A program made the translations under genes and the position numbers. The notes under the pieces were generated by a model. The model was not told the origin of the DNA and did not search any database. It was given only the letters and a program-made list of their open reading frames with translations. This document shows, piece by piece, positions 25,885 through 34,637 of a DNA stretch of 64,000 nucleotides. The stretch is from assembly GCA_022823665.1 (NCBI GenBank), contig JAJEHN010000009.1, positions 186,001 through 250,000 on the forward strand, written 5' to 3'. The DNA is from Thermoanaerobaculia bacterium (GTDB lineage Bacteria > Acidobacteriota > Thermoanaerobaculia > Multivoradales > Multivoraceae). Numbering within the stretch: position 1 is the stretch's first letter; every line of letters begins with the position of its first letter.

Positions 25885-26364
25885 ATGAAGTTCCTCTGCG
25901 TACCCTGCGACGAGCAGATGAAGCTCAAGCACGCGATCGGCCCCGAGGGCGGCTCGGTCGCCCTGGTCTATGCCTGTCCCGCCTGCTCGGCCGAGATGGC
26001 GATGATGACGAACCCGCACGAGACCCAGGTCGTCGGTTCGCTCGGGGTGAAGATCGGCGCCGCGGACGATCCCGAGACGGCCGCGGCCGCCTCGAAGTGC
26101 CCGTTCACCGGCATGCTGGCCGACATGGGCGTTCCGGTGACCGGGACGCGCACCGCGGAGAACGCCAACCCCGTCGAGAGCGGCAACGGCGGCCCCGGGG
26201 GCATTCCCTGGACGGTCGAGGCCCGCGAGCGGCTCGCCAACATCCCGGACATCGTCCGCGCTTCGGCGGTCGCGGGGATCGAGAAGTTCGCCGAGGACCA
26301 CGGCTACGAAGAAGTCGACGCGGCCGTCCTGGAACGCGCCCGCTCGTTCTTCGGTATCGCCTGA
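25885..26364 (+). CDS. Small zinc-ribbon protein with C-terminal PCP_red domain
   Basis: The 159-residue protein has two CxxC pairs (Cys5/Cys8 and Cys31/Cys34) that should bind a metal. A CPF motif follows at 72-74 (SKCPFTGMLADMG), then a PCP_red domain at about 109-155 (PWTVEARERLANIPDIV). The PCP_red domain is the C-terminal helical unit of protochlorophyllide reductase subunit B. It has a CGGAGA ribosome site and sits 12 bases after the Mrp-like gene. The CPF segment is matched by RCPFSALAEAG in the USP fusion upstream. I infer that it is an accessory protein for the radical SAM enzyme encoded next. Confidence 0.8.
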   Translation: MKFLCVPCDEQMKLKHAIGPEGGSVALVYACPACSAEMAMMTNPHETQVVGSLGVKIGAADDPETAAAASKCPFTGMLADMGVPVTGTRTAENANPVESGNGGPGGIPWTVEARERLANIPDIVRASAVAGIEKFAEDHGYEEVDAAVLERARSFFGIA

Positions 26365-26380
26365 CCGCCCGGAGCCGGCG

Positions 26381-27751
26381 ATGACGGTGTCACCCCTGGA
26401 GCGGCAGGCGAGCGTGAACCCGACCGCCTTCGCGCGGCCGTACGTGATCTCCTGGAACCTGACCTACCGCTGCAACCTGGCCTGCGAGCACTGCTACCTC
26501 GACGCGGGCGGCAAGCCGCTGGTCCAGACGGCGAACTTCGCCGACCGTTCGGAACTCTCGACCGACGAGTGCCACAAGGTGATCGACGACATCTGCGAGT
26601 TCGCTCCGGAAGCCCTGGTCATCCTCACCGGCGGCGAGCCGCTGCTGCGTCGGGACATCCTGGAGATCGTGCGCTACGCGGCGGAACGGGACCTCTGGGT
26701 CGTCGTCGGCAGCAACGGCGTCCGCATCACCGAGAACCTGGCCCGCATCCTGGCCGGCGAGGGCGTCCGCGGCCTCGCCCTGTCCCTCGACGCGCTCGAT
26801 GCGGAGGTGCATGACGGCTTCCGGCGGGTTCGCGGCGCCTGGCAGAACACGGTCGACGGCGCCGGGCACCTAGCCACGGCAGGTTTGCCCTTCATCATCC
26901 AGACCACCGCCGGAGCCCACAACCGGGGTCAACTCGAGCAGATCGCCGAGTTCGCCTACAGCGAACTCAAGGCCCGGGTCTGGAACCTCTACTTCCTGGT
27001 TCCGACCGGCCGGGGCCAGTTCGTCTCGGACCTGTCGCCGTCCGACTACGACGACGTGCTGGCCGCCCTCACGTCCATCCAGCGGAACTACCGCGGGCGC
27101 ATGGTCGTCAACGCCAAGTGCGCGCCCCACTACGTCCGCCAACTGCTCGAAGGGGATCCGGACTCGCCCTTCCTCAAGGCGTACGACGGCGGCGCCGGCG
27201 GCTGCCCGGCCGGAACCCACTACATGGGAATCCGACCCAACGGCGACGTCACGCCCTGCCCGTACCTGCCGGTGTTCGGCGGCAACCTGAAGCGGTCGAC
27301 GCTCTCGGATCTCTGGAACGACTCCGACCTCTTCCAGTCGATCCGGCGCCGCAACGATCTCGGCGGCCGCTGCGGCTCCTGCGAGCTGTCGACGGTCTGC
27401 GGAGGCTGCCGCGCCCGGGCCTTCGGAATGACCGGCGACCTGATGGCGGAAGATCCCCTCTGCACCCACGAGCCCGGCACGTTCACCGCGGACCGGCTCC
27501 AGGCGTTCGGCGACCGCACGGGGCTGGCCTCGCTCGCCCGCTACGGCGAAGACAGTTCGACCAGCATCACCTGGGAACCCGAAGCCGAAGCGCGCATGAA
27601 GCGGGTACCGGCCTTCGTCCGCGGCATGGTCGTGCGATCGGTCGAGTCCCACTGCCGCAAGAACGGGATCTCGACCGTGACCGTCGACGAACTCGAGTCG
27701 ATTCGCGCCCGGATGCCGACGCCCAAGGTGTTCGGCAGCCGCCCCTCCTGA
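26381..27751 (+). CDS. NirJ/Ahb-like radical SAM enzyme with PCP_red domain
   Basis: The 456-residue protein has the radical SAM cluster motif CNLACEHC (Cys31, 35, 38), a GGEPLLR motif and the NirJ/AhbC/AhbD-like text LYFLVPTGRGQF with CAPHYVRQL. A SPASM/twitch-like C-terminal cysteine set follows (275, 293, 331, 334, 340, 343, 361), then a PCP_red domain at about 397-446 (TWEPEAEARMKRVP). Relatives modify tetrapyrroles in heme d1 and alternative heme synthesis. The extra PCP_red domain is not part of those enzymes. The product is unknown, but modification of a heme or other tetrapyrrole is the best inference. Confidence 0.87.
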   Translation: MTVSPLERQASVNPTAFARPYVISWNLTYRCNLACEHCYLDAGGKPLVQTANFADRSELSTDECHKVIDDICEFAPEALVILTGGEPLLRRDILEIVRYAAERDLWVVVGSNGVRITENLARILAGEGVRGLALSLDALDAEVHDGFRRVRGAWQNTVDGAGHLATAGLPFIIQTTAGAHNRGQLEQIAEFAYSELKARVWNLYFLVPTGRGQFVSDLSPSDYDDVLAALTSIQRNYRGRMVVNAKCAPHYVRQLLEGDPDSPFLKAYDGGAGGCPAGTHYMGIRPNGDVTPCPYLPVFGGNLKRSTLSDLWNDSDLFQSIRRRNDLGGRCGSCELSTVCGGCRARAFGMTGDLMAEDPLCTHEPGTFTADRLQAFGDRTGLASLARYGEDSSTSITWEPEAEARMKRVPAFVRGMVVRSVESHCRKNGISTVTVDELESIRARMPTPKVFGSRPS

Positions 27752-27765
27752 ACGGTCCCAAGGTC

Positions 27766-28422
27766 GTGGCCAGCAGCCGCCGCCCGCTGCCCCGCTCCTA
27801 CGCCCACGTCCCGCGAACGATCCTCTGGCTCGTCCCGGGCGGCGAGATCGAAGTCGACGGGCGCCTCGTGTCGGTAGAGCCGTTCTACCTCAGCAAGTGG
27901 CCCATCACGAACGAACAGTTCGAAGCCTTCGAGCCGGACTACCAGAGGTCGCCGCTCTCCCCTGATGACCGCGATCTCGCCGTCGGCATCAGTTGGAACG
28001 TGGCCGACGCCTACTGCCGCTGGTACGCCGAGGTGTCACGCAAGCCGATGAGACTGCCGACCCGAGCGGAGTGGCTCTACGCCTGCCGGGGCCTCCCGGA
28101 CCCCGACGACCAGCCGTCCTGGAACGCCAGCCCGGAGGCCATCGACCGCCACTGCTGGCACGCCGGCAACTCCAAAGGCCGCGTGCAGCACCCCGAGCAC
28201 AAGCACGCCAACGACTTCGGCCTCCACGGCATGCTGGGCAGCGTCTGGGAGTGGGTCGCCGAGAATCCCGCCGACGCCCCCGATCAACGCACCCTCCACG
28301 GCGGCTCCTTCCGTCTCCACCCACAAGAGTTCCACCCCGCCCCCATGAAGCACGAAACACCCGATTTTGCATCCGAAGAAACCGGCTTCCGCGTAGCCCG
28401 TTCCTTCCGCATAGGAGGATAG
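27766..28422 (+). CDS. FGE/SUMF1-fold protein lacking the catalytic cysteines
   Basis: The 218-residue protein has the formylglycine-generating-enzyme fold: FYLSKWPITNEQFEAF near 43-58, a MRLPTRAEWLYACRG segment and GMLGSVWEWVAENP with HGGSFR near the C terminus, ending GFRVARSF. In true FGE the segment after GGS(F/W) holds the two copper-binding cysteines; here it reads GGSFRLHPQEFHPAP and has none. It therefore probably binds rather than oxidises. The GTG at 27766 is the best start near the preceding stop. It closes the PCP_red cluster. NirV-type proteins of the same fold accompany some nitrite-reductase genes, which is only a loose parallel. Confidence 0.82.
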   Translation: MASSRRPLPRSYAHVPRTILWLVPGGEIEVDGRLVSVEPFYLSKWPITNEQFEAFEPDYQRSPLSPDDRDLAVGISWNVADAYCRWYAEVSRKPMRLPTRAEWLYACRGLPDPDDQPSWNASPEAIDRHCWHAGNSKGRVQHPEHKHANDFGLHGMLGSVWEWVAENPADAPDQRTLHGGSFRLHPQEFHPAPMKHETPDFASEETGFRVARSFRIGG

Positions 28423-28831
28423 GCCGCGCCAAAGCGGAGCCGGCCTGACGGCCAGCGCAGTTCTCCGGCCGCCTCCGGCGGCAGCGGGTCAGAAGACCCG
28501 CGCACCCAGAGAACACCCTCGGCCAAGCGCAGCCCTTCTGCCAACGGCACGTTCTACGCGGCCCAGTACGTCGCAGAGCAACGGCCGCCAGCCCGTGCGG
28601 GGTCAGGGAGGGGGTCCCGGCGGGCTGGAGCCAAGCGCCTGCCGTAGAGCTCTCCCCCGCCGACGCCCTCCCGGAGCGCAGGCGACCGAAGCGAGCGCCA
28701 GACCCCCATTCACCAAGCGGGCGTGAGCGTCCGTCCGGGACCCCCTCCCTGACCCCACACGGGCGGGTTCAACGCCCCGACCCGCCGCCGCGTCCGTCCG
28801 GGACCCCTCCCCTGACCCCGCATAGGCGGGT
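28423..28831. repeat. 409-base intergenic region with inverted and direct repeats
   Basis: No credible gene is seen. A 22-base element occurs three times: 28599-28620 (inverted), 28735-28756, and a slightly changed copy at 28798-28819. The first two are perfect inverted repeats of each other, containing GGGACCCCCTCCCTGACCCC. The last two belong to direct units about 63 bases apart (28729-28777 and 28792-28840), each followed by GGCGGGTTCAACGCCC. The last copy overlaps the end of the dehydrogenase gene. The 28484-28501 palindrome also lies here. Confidence 0.7.
28484..28501. repeat. Dispersed palindrome (AGAA-loop form)
   Basis: Arms GCGGGTC and GACCCGC around AGAA. It is the exact reverse complement of the core of the 4174-4195 hairpin. 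It follows the FGE-like gene by about 60 bases and could terminate or stabilise the PCP_red transcript. Confidence 0.65.
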
Positions 28832-29800
28832 TCAACGCCCGCGGACGACCGGCGTCGGCGGCTCCTCGCCGCGGTGCAAGGCGAGGACGTTGTCCACGGC
28901 GAGTTGGGCCATCGCCAGGCGGGTCGGGATCGAAGCGCTGGCGATGTGGGGCAGCAGGACCGCATTGTCGAGGTCGAGAAGGTCAGGATGGACCTCCGGC
29001 TCGCGCTCGAAGACGTCCAGGCCGGCGGCCCAGATGGCGCCCGAGCGGAGCGCCGCCGCCAGGGCGGCTTCGTCGACGATCGGCCCGCGGGCGGTGTTCA
29101 CGAGCACCGCGGTCGGCTTCATCCGCGCGAGTTCGTCCCGGCCGATCAGGCCGGCCGTCCCTTCGGTCAGCGGCAGGTGGATGGAGACAAAGTCCGCGGA
29201 GCGGAGCAGCTTGTTCAGCTCGGTACGCCGGGCGCCAAGTTCGCGCTCCAGATCAGGCCGCCCCAACTCGTCCCAGTACAGGATCTCCATGCCGAAGCCG
29301 AGCCGGGCGCGGCGGGCGACCGCCTCGCCGATGCGACCCATGCCGAGGATGCCGAGCGTCCGGCCGTGGACCTCCTGGCCGGTCAGCAGCATCGGCCCCC
29401 AGCGCCGGTAGCGGCCGGCGCGCAGGAACCGCTCGGCTTCCGGCAACCGACGGGCAGCCGCGAGCAACAGCGCCATCGCCAGGTCGGCGGTGGCGCCGTC
29501 GAGCACGCCCGGCGTGTTCGTGACCCAGAGTCCGCGGACCTCCGCCGCCGCAATGTCGACATTGTCGAAGCCGACCGCCATGTTCGCCACCATGCGCAGG
29601 CTGCTCGCGCGGTCGAAGAGCTCCGCATCCATCCGCTCAGTGAGCAGGGCCAGGATCACCTCGGCTTCGGCCGCCGCGTCGAGCAGCGCCGAGCGGTCCA
29701 TCGCCGCGTCCTCCTCGAGCACGCGCGTCTCGATTCCCGGCTCCGCCCGCAACCGCTCGACCGCCGGCTCCGGAATCGGCCGTGTGACGAGTACCTTCAT
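28832..29800 (-). CDS. D-2-hydroxyacid dehydrogenase (glyoxylate/hydroxypyruvate reductase-like)
   Basis: The 322-residue protein has the NAD(P)-binding loop GILGMGRIGEAVA (about 150) and the catalytic set: Arg in NTARGPIVDE, Glu in DVFEREPEV, and His in LLPHIASAS. It begins MKVLVTRPIPEPAVERL, typical of glyoxylate reductases. The substrate is probably glyoxylate or hydroxypyruvate. The ATG at 29800 overlaps the stop of the ABC ATPase gene (ATGA). SHMT, which could supply a linked one-carbon/serine pathway, is encoded 15 kb away but is not evidently coregulated. Confidence 0.9.
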   Translation of the reverse strand: MKVLVTRPIPEPAVERLRAEPGIETRVLEEDAAMDRSALLDAAAEAEVILALLTERMDAELFDRASSLRMVANMAVGFDNVDIAAAEVRGLWVTNTPGVLDGATADLAMALLLAAARRLPEAERFLRAGRYRRWGPMLLTGQEVHGRTLGILGMGRIGEAVARRARLGFGMEILYWDELGRPDLERELGARRTELNKLLRSADFVSIHLPLTEGTAGLIGRDELARMKPTAVLVNTARGPIVDEAALAAALRSGAIWAAGLDVFEREPEVHPDLLDLDNAVLLPHIASASIPTRLAMAQLAVDNVLALHRGEEPPTPVVRGR

Positions 29801-31011
29801 GAAGCGTCCTCCCCGGATGTTCCGGACCGCCGACCATCGAGTTCCCACTCGTGCCGCACGTCGAACAGGCTCGGTTCGAAGCGTCCGGCCTCGATCTCCA
29901 GCACGTTCGCCTGCACCTTGCGGTCGTAGACGTGGAGAGACTCCTCGTCCAGCAGGAACACGCAGGCCGAGTAATCCCCCTTCGTCATCGGGAGACGCGG
30001 CACCGTCACCACCGCCCGGTGGCTGCCTCGCCCCCTCACCGGCGAAAGGCCGGCCCGCTCGGTCGTGAACGCGCAGACCTGGACGCCGTCCGCGGTGTCG
30101 AGGCCCACCGCCAGGTGAAAGCCCAATTCCTCTTCCCGGCTCTCCCACTCGATCTCGAGGGCCCAGGGCTCCGAAGCCCGGCGCCGGGCGGCGCCGTGGG
30201 GCCGGATGGCGACGATTCGCGCCAGGGCGCTTGCCGGATCGGCTCCTCCGTCGCTTTCCTGGACACTCTCACCACTCTTGGCCATCAGGAAACGTTCGTA
30301 CTCGCCGACCACTCGCAGTGCCGGGCCCGCCGCGGCCACTTCGCCCTGGCGGAGCCACAGCGCCTCCTGGCAGAACGCGGTGACGTAGTACATCGCGTGC
30401 GAGCAGAACAGGAGGGTGCCGCCGCCGGCGACGAAGGCCTGCAGCCGGTCCATGCACTTCTTCTGGAAGTAGCCGTCACCGACCGAGAGCGCCTCATCGA
30501 CGACCAGGATGTTCGGCTCGACCTGGACCGCGATCGAGAAGCCGAGCCGCATCGTCATTCCAGTCGAGTACGAGCGCACCGGCTGGTCGATTGCCGCTCC
30601 CAACTCACTGAACTCGATGATGTCGCCCGTCCTCTCCCTGAGCTCCCGTTCGTCCAGCCCCACGATCGCGGCGCTCAGGCGGATGTTCTGGCGGCCCGTG
30701 AACTCGTGGTGGAACCCCGAGCCGAGTTCCAGGATCGAGGCGACCCGGCCCTGGACGTCGAGCTTGCCCGAGGTCTGCCGGGTGACCCCCGCGACGATCT
30801 TGAGCAGGGTGCTCTTGCCGGCGCCGTTCTCCCCCACCACGCCCAGCCCCTCGCCGGCCGGCAGTTCGAAGCTGACGTCGTCAAGCGCCCGAAACGGCAC
30901 GTGGGCAGGCCGTCTCGTCACCGCCTCCCGCAGCCGGCCCCAGGGGCTGGCGTAGACCTTGTAGACCTTGGTCAGACGGTCTGCCGTGACCGCGGTGGCG
31001 GCGACCGTCAT
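29797..31011 (-). CDS. Wzt-like ABC transporter ATP-binding protein
   Basis: The 404-residue protein has an ABC ATPase domain (about 5-240) with Walker A GENGAGKST, the signature RSYSTGMTMRLGFS, Walker B ILVVDEAL and H-loop FCSHAM. These are features of polysaccharide/teichoic-acid exporters. A C-terminal beta-sandwich (about 270-390) corresponds to the carbohydrate-binding domain of Wzt. The partner permease (Wzm) is not in this window. The ATG at 31011 has GAGG 5 bases upstream and lies 4 bases after the metG stop, so the ATPase is cotranscribed with metG. A GTG at 31035 is a weaker start. Confidence 0.87.
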   Translation of the reverse strand: MTVAATAVTADRLTKVYKVYASPWGRLREAVTRRPAHVPFRALDDVSFELPAGEGLGVVGENGAGKSTLLKIVAGVTRQTSGKLDVQGRVASILELGSGFHHEFTGRQNIRLSAAIVGLDERELRERTGDIIEFSELGAAIDQPVRSYSTGMTMRLGFSIAVQVEPNILVVDEALSVGDGYFQKKCMDRLQAFVAGGGTLLFCSHAMYYVTAFCQEALWLRQGEVAAAGPALRVVGEYERFLMAKSGESVQESDGGADPASALARIVAIRPHGAARRRASEPWALEIEWESREEELGFHLAVGLDTADGVQVCAFTTERAGLSPVRGRGSHRAVVTVPRLPMTKGDYSACVFLLDEESLHVYDRKVQANVLEIEAGRFEPSLFDVRHEWELDGRRSGTSGEDAS

Positions 31012-31015
31012 CGCC

Positions 31016-32671
31016 TCACCCGGCGCCGTCCTCACCCGAAGCCGCGATCATCGCCGCCACCTGCTCGGGCCGCACCCGCGTGAGCAGCGGCTCGAAGGGA
31101 CCGATCTCGCGGTCGAGCAGCGGCGTGTGAACGTCCTCCCACACCAGGGGACCCGTCCGCAGAAAGGACTCGGCCCGCCCGGCGATCGCCGGCACGACCG
31201 GCTTCAGGAACACGATCAATTGCCGGAACAGCTCGAGGCCCGTGGTGCAGACGGCCTGCACCTCCGCGGCGCGTTCCGGATCGCGCGCCACCTCCCAGGG
31301 CCGCCGCTCGTCGATGTAGCGGTTGGCGCGGTCGGCGAGCGCGATGACGCGGCGGAGCGCCCGGTTGTAGTCGCGGCCTTCGAAGAGCTCGGCGATCTCC
31401 TCGGCTTCCGCGGCGGCCGCCGCCGCCAGCTCGGGCGCGTCGAGCGCCGCCGCCAGCCGGCCGTCGAACTGCCGGTGCAGAAAGCCGGCGCAGCGGCTGG
31501 CGATGTTCACCACCTTGCCGACGAGATCCGAGTTCACCCGCAGGACGAAGTCCTCCAGGTTGAGGTCGATGTCGGCGAGGCCGTTGCTGAACTTGGCCGC
31601 GATGTAGTAGCGGAAGGCTTCCGGATCGAGGTGCTCCAGGTAGGTGCGCGCCATGACGAAGGTGCCGCGCGACTTCGACATCTTGCCCCCGTCGACGGTC
31701 AGGAAACCGTGAACGAAGACCGAGGAAGGCGTGCGGTAGCCGCCGCCGTGCAGCATGGCCGGCCAGAACAGGCAGTGGAAGTAGAGGATGTCCTTGCCGA
31801 TGAAGTGATACAGCTCGGCGTCGCTGTCCGGTCCCCAGAAGTCCTCGAAGCCGAGTCCGTTCCGGTCGCAGTACTGGCGGAAGCTGGCCATGTAGCCGAT
31901 CGGCGCGTCGACCCACACGTAGAAGTACTTGTTCGGCGCATCCGGAATCTCGAAGCCGAAGTAGGGCGCATCACGGGAAATGTCCCAGTCGCGCAGGCCG
32001 TCGTCGAACCACTCGCGAAGCTTGTTGACGACCTCGCTCTGCAGGCGGCCCCCGCCGACCCACTCCTCGAGGAGCTCGCGGTAGTCGGAGAGGCGCAGAA
32101 AGAGGTGCTCGGACTCCTTCTCGACCGGCAGGGCGCCGGTCACGATGGAACGGGGATCGATCAGGTCGGCCGGCTCGTAGGTCGAGCCGCACTCGTCACA
32201 ACTGTCGCCGTTCTGGTCCTTCGCCCCGCAACGCGGGCAGGTGCCCTTGATGAAGCGGTCCGGCAGGAACATCTCCCGCTCCGGGTCGTAGAACTGGCGC
32301 ACCGTCCGCCGGTCGATCGATCCACGGTCGCGCAACCGCTCGTAGATTCCCTCGACCAGCTTGCGGTTCTCGGCCGAGTGCGTCGTGTAGTAGTTGTCGA
32401 AGTGGATCGAGAACGCCCGGTAGTCCTCCAGGTGCTCGTCCGCCAGCCGGACGATCAGTTCTTCCGGAGAGATTCCCTCGCGCTCGGCGCGCAGCATGAT
32501 CGGGGTGCCGTGGGCGTCCTCGGCGCAGACGTAGTAGCACTCGTGTCCGCGCATGCGCTGCAACCGGCACCAGATGTCGGTCTGCACCGCCTCCACCAGG
32601 TGGCCCATGTGGATCGGGCCGTTGGCGTAGGGCAGGCCGCTGGTGACCAGAATGCGTCGTCGTTCGGGCAT
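31016..32671 (-). CDS. metG: Methionyl-tRNA synthetase
   Basis: The 551-residue protein charges tRNA-Met in the cytosol. Class I signatures are intact: PIHMGHL (HIGH motif, about 20) and KMSKSRG (about 335). The zinc knuckle has CPRCG and CDECG. The anticodon-binding helical domain occupies about 390-551. The C-terminal tRNA-binding domain found in longer MetG proteins is absent, as in many bacteria. A GGAGGG ribosome site precedes the ATG. The following ABC ATPase and dehydrogenase genes are probably in its operon. Confidence 0.96.
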   Translation of the reverse strand: MPERRRILVTSGLPYANGPIHMGHLVEAVQTDIWCRLQRMRGHECYYVCAEDAHGTPIMLRAEREGISPEELIVRLADEHLEDYRAFSIHFDNYYTTHSAENRKLVEGIYERLRDRGSIDRRTVRQFYDPEREMFLPDRFIKGTCPRCGAKDQNGDSCDECGSTYEPADLIDPRSIVTGALPVEKESEHLFLRLSDYRELLEEWVGGGRLQSEVVNKLREWFDDGLRDWDISRDAPYFGFEIPDAPNKYFYVWVDAPIGYMASFRQYCDRNGLGFEDFWGPDSDAELYHFIGKDILYFHCLFWPAMLHGGGYRTPSSVFVHGFLTVDGGKMSKSRGTFVMARTYLEHLDPEAFRYYIAAKFSNGLADIDLNLEDFVLRVNSDLVGKVVNIASRCAGFLHRQFDGRLAAALDAPELAAAAAAEAEEIAELFEGRDYNRALRRVIALADRANRYIDERRPWEVARDPERAAEVQAVCTTGLELFRQLIVFLKPVVPAIAGRAESFLRTGPLVWEDVHTPLLDREIGPFEPLLTRVRPEQVAAMIAASGEDGAG

Positions 32672-32800
32672 GGCGATCCCTCCAGCGCGGACGAAGCCCG
32701 GCGAAGACGGGAACGGGTGGGACGGTGGATTATGCAGGATCCACGGGCGCCCTACAGGAAACTTCGGCCGGGCATCATGCGTCTTCCTGATCAGAGAACG

Positions 32801-33418
32801 ATGGCCTCCAAGCGACAGTCGCAAGAACCCAACCCCGACCTGTTCCTCGCCAGGCGCGCCGCCGCCGGCCACGCCGACGCCTGGGCCGAGCTGATCGAGC
32901 GGTACGGCCGGCGCATCTACAACATCGCCTTCCAGTTCGCCGGTAACAGGGCCGAGGCCGAGGACCTGACCCAGGAGATCTTCCTGCGTCTGTATCGCAA
33001 CCTCGGCCGCTACCGCGGCGACGTGCCGCTTGCCGGCTGGACCCTCCGCCTGTCCCGCAACCTCTGCATCGATCACTACCGGCGGACCCGTACCGAGCGA
33101 CGGACGGTCGTGGTTTCGGAGGAGATTCTGAAGCACCAGGCCGGCGGCAGCGACCCGGCCGCCCGCGCGGAACGAAGGGAGAAGCTGCGCCTGGTCTACG
33201 GGGTCATCGAGGAGATGCCGGAGCCCTTCGCGGAGATCCTGACGCTTCGCGATCTTCAGGGTCTGAGCTACGCGGATATCTGCGCGTTCCTCGACCTGCC
33301 GGAGGGGACGATGAAGTCCAGATTGCGGCGCGCTCGCCTTGAGCTCATCCGCCGGATCGACCGCAAGCGGCAGGCCCTCGGTGACTCCACGCCGACCCGC
33401 GGTGGAGCCTACCGGTGA
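32801..33418 (+). CDS. ECF-type RNA polymerase sigma factor
   Basis: The 205-residue protein has sigma region 2 (about 25-95, with [17 protein letters not shown] and [16 protein letters not shown]) and region 4 (about 140-190, [20 protein letters not shown]). It lacks regions 1.1 and 3, as ECF factors do. The ATG at 32801 is preferred; an in-frame ATG at 32777 is possible and neither has a strong ribosome site. The next gene starts inside its stop (GTGA) and has one membrane helix, the usual sign of a cognate anti-sigma factor. Confidence 0.9.
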   Translation: MASKRQSQEPNPDLFLARRAAAGHADAWAELIERYGRRIYNIAFQFAGNRAEAEDLTQEIFLRLYRNLGRYRGDVPLAGWTLRLSRNLCIDHYRRTRTERRTVVVSEEILKHQAGGSDPAARAERREKLRLVYGVIEEMPEPFAEILTLRDLQGLSYADICAFLDLPEGTMKSRLRRARLELIRRIDRKRQALGDSTPTRGGAYR

Positions 33419-34113
33419 GTCACCAGCGTCAGCACAGGGCGACCCCTCCGGAGGCGGCGTCCCTGCAACGGATGCCGGGCATCGAAGAGCTTGGCGCCGA
33501 CTTGCCCGTCTCCACTGAACTTCAGGCCGGACTGCTCGAGATCGCCGTCGGCGCGCCGCTCCACCGCGATGGCGAGGCGCGAGCCGCGGAGCTCGAGTCG
33601 CTGGTCGGATCCGAACTCGAGCCGCCACCGGCTCTGCTGGAGCGGTTGCGAGCGATCGCGGAGCGCAACCCGGCTCACCGGCCCGCGGTTCCCGGCGCAC
33701 CGCCCCGGACAGCGACGGCGGTCGCCGCCAGCTACGTGCTCGCGGTTGCCCTGACCCTGCTTCCCGGCGACCCGGTGGCCGCCGGCCGCCAGGCCGCCGC
33801 GAACCTCGGCGCCGCGGCCGGCGAGCACGTGCTCGAGCCCGTCGCCGAAGCCGGCTCCTCGATGCAGGCGGGGGTCGCCCAGCGTTTCGGCGCCGTCCAG
33901 GATCTCCGCCCCCCGGTCGGCTTCTTCACCGACCCCCTGGTCCTGGCCACCGACCGCGTCAGCGCCTGGTTTCAGAGCGCGGTCGACTCGTCCTCCGAGG
34001 CCGCCCGCAAACTGGGCGGTCTGTGGCCATGGAGCGATACCGGCAATGACGACAGTCCTCCGCCCACGAGTGGAGACCGCCCACAAACCCCGAGGGAGGG
34101 AACTTCCGCATGA
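33415..34113 (+). CDS. Single-pass membrane protein, probable anti-sigma factor
   Basis: The 232-residue protein starts at a GTG overlapping the sigma gene stop. An N-terminal cytoplasmic part (about 1-95) precedes one transmembrane helix (about 97-117, [19 protein letters not shown]). The rest is low-complexity Ala/Gly-rich. No ZAS zinc motif (HxxxCxxC) is seen and I do not recognise a domain. The role as an anti-sigma factor rests on position, translational coupling and topology. Its stop overlaps the next start (ATGA). Confidence 0.6.
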   Translation: MSHQRQHRATPPEAASLQRMPGIEELGADLPVSTELQAGLLEIAVGAPLHRDGEARAAELESLVGSELEPPPALLERLRAIAERNPAHRPAVPGAPPRTATAVAASYVLAVALTLLPGDPVAAGRQAAANLGAAAGEHVLEPVAEAGSSMQAGVAQRFGAVQDLRPPVGFFTDPLVLATDRVSAWFQSAVDSSSEAARKLGGLWPWSDTGNDDSPPPTSGDRPQTPREGTSA

Positions 34114-34637
34114 GTACCGAGAGCGAACAGACCCCGCCGCCGCCGCCGACGTCCACGCAGGGAAGCCTCACGACCCGCCACGTGATCAGCGTCATCCTCG
34201 CCCTCTTCCCCGGGCTGGGCCACATCTACAACGGTCTCTACCAGCGGGGCATCGTGCTCTTCCTGCTGGCGGTCGGTTCCATCTATCTCGCCACCGAGGA
34301 AGGCGTGATGGGAATGGTCGTGGCCTTCGTGTGGCTCTTCAACATCATCGACGCCTACCGGCAGGCATCCCTGATCGAGCGCGGCTTCGCCACGGACCTC
34401 GGGCTGCAGGACGCTCCGAAACCGCCCGCCAACGGGCAACTGGGCCTGCTGGCCGGCGCCGGACTCTTCATCATCGGCTTCCTGGCCCTGCTCGACTACA
34501 CCTTCGGCTACGACATCGACCGCGTGTGGGAGTACTGGCCCCTTGGTCTGCTCGCGGCCGGCGCCTGGCTGATGATCGGCGCCTACAGGCAGTGGCTGCG
34601 CAACCGCGACGAGGCGAAGGCGGCGGCTCCGGACTAA
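34110..34637 (+). CDS. Multi-pass membrane protein of unknown function
   Basis: The 175-residue protein has a proline-rich, charged N terminus and four or five predicted helices (about 25-40, 45-62, 64-82, 112-132, 142-160). The text FPGLGHIYNGLYQRGIVLF near residue 34 resembles TM2/DUF5683-type small membrane proteins, in which a G-x-G-x-x-Y-x-G motif joins two helices. It overlaps the probable anti-sigma gene and may be part of the same regulon. I cannot assign a function. Confidence 0.7.
   Translation: MSTESEQTPPPPPTSTQGSLTTRHVISVILALFPGLGHIYNGLYQRGIVLFLLAVGSIYLATEEGVMGMVVAFVWLFNIIDAYRQASLIERGFATDLGLQDAPKPPANGQLGLLAGAGLFIIGFLALLDYTFGYDIDRVWEYWPLGLLAAGAWLMIGAYRQWLRNRDEAKAAAPD

Noticed and set aside
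28761-28779. GGCGGGTTCAACGCCC resembling a tRNA T-arm
   Set aside because: It is part of a repeated unit, with no acceptor stem, anticodon arm or D-arm around it.
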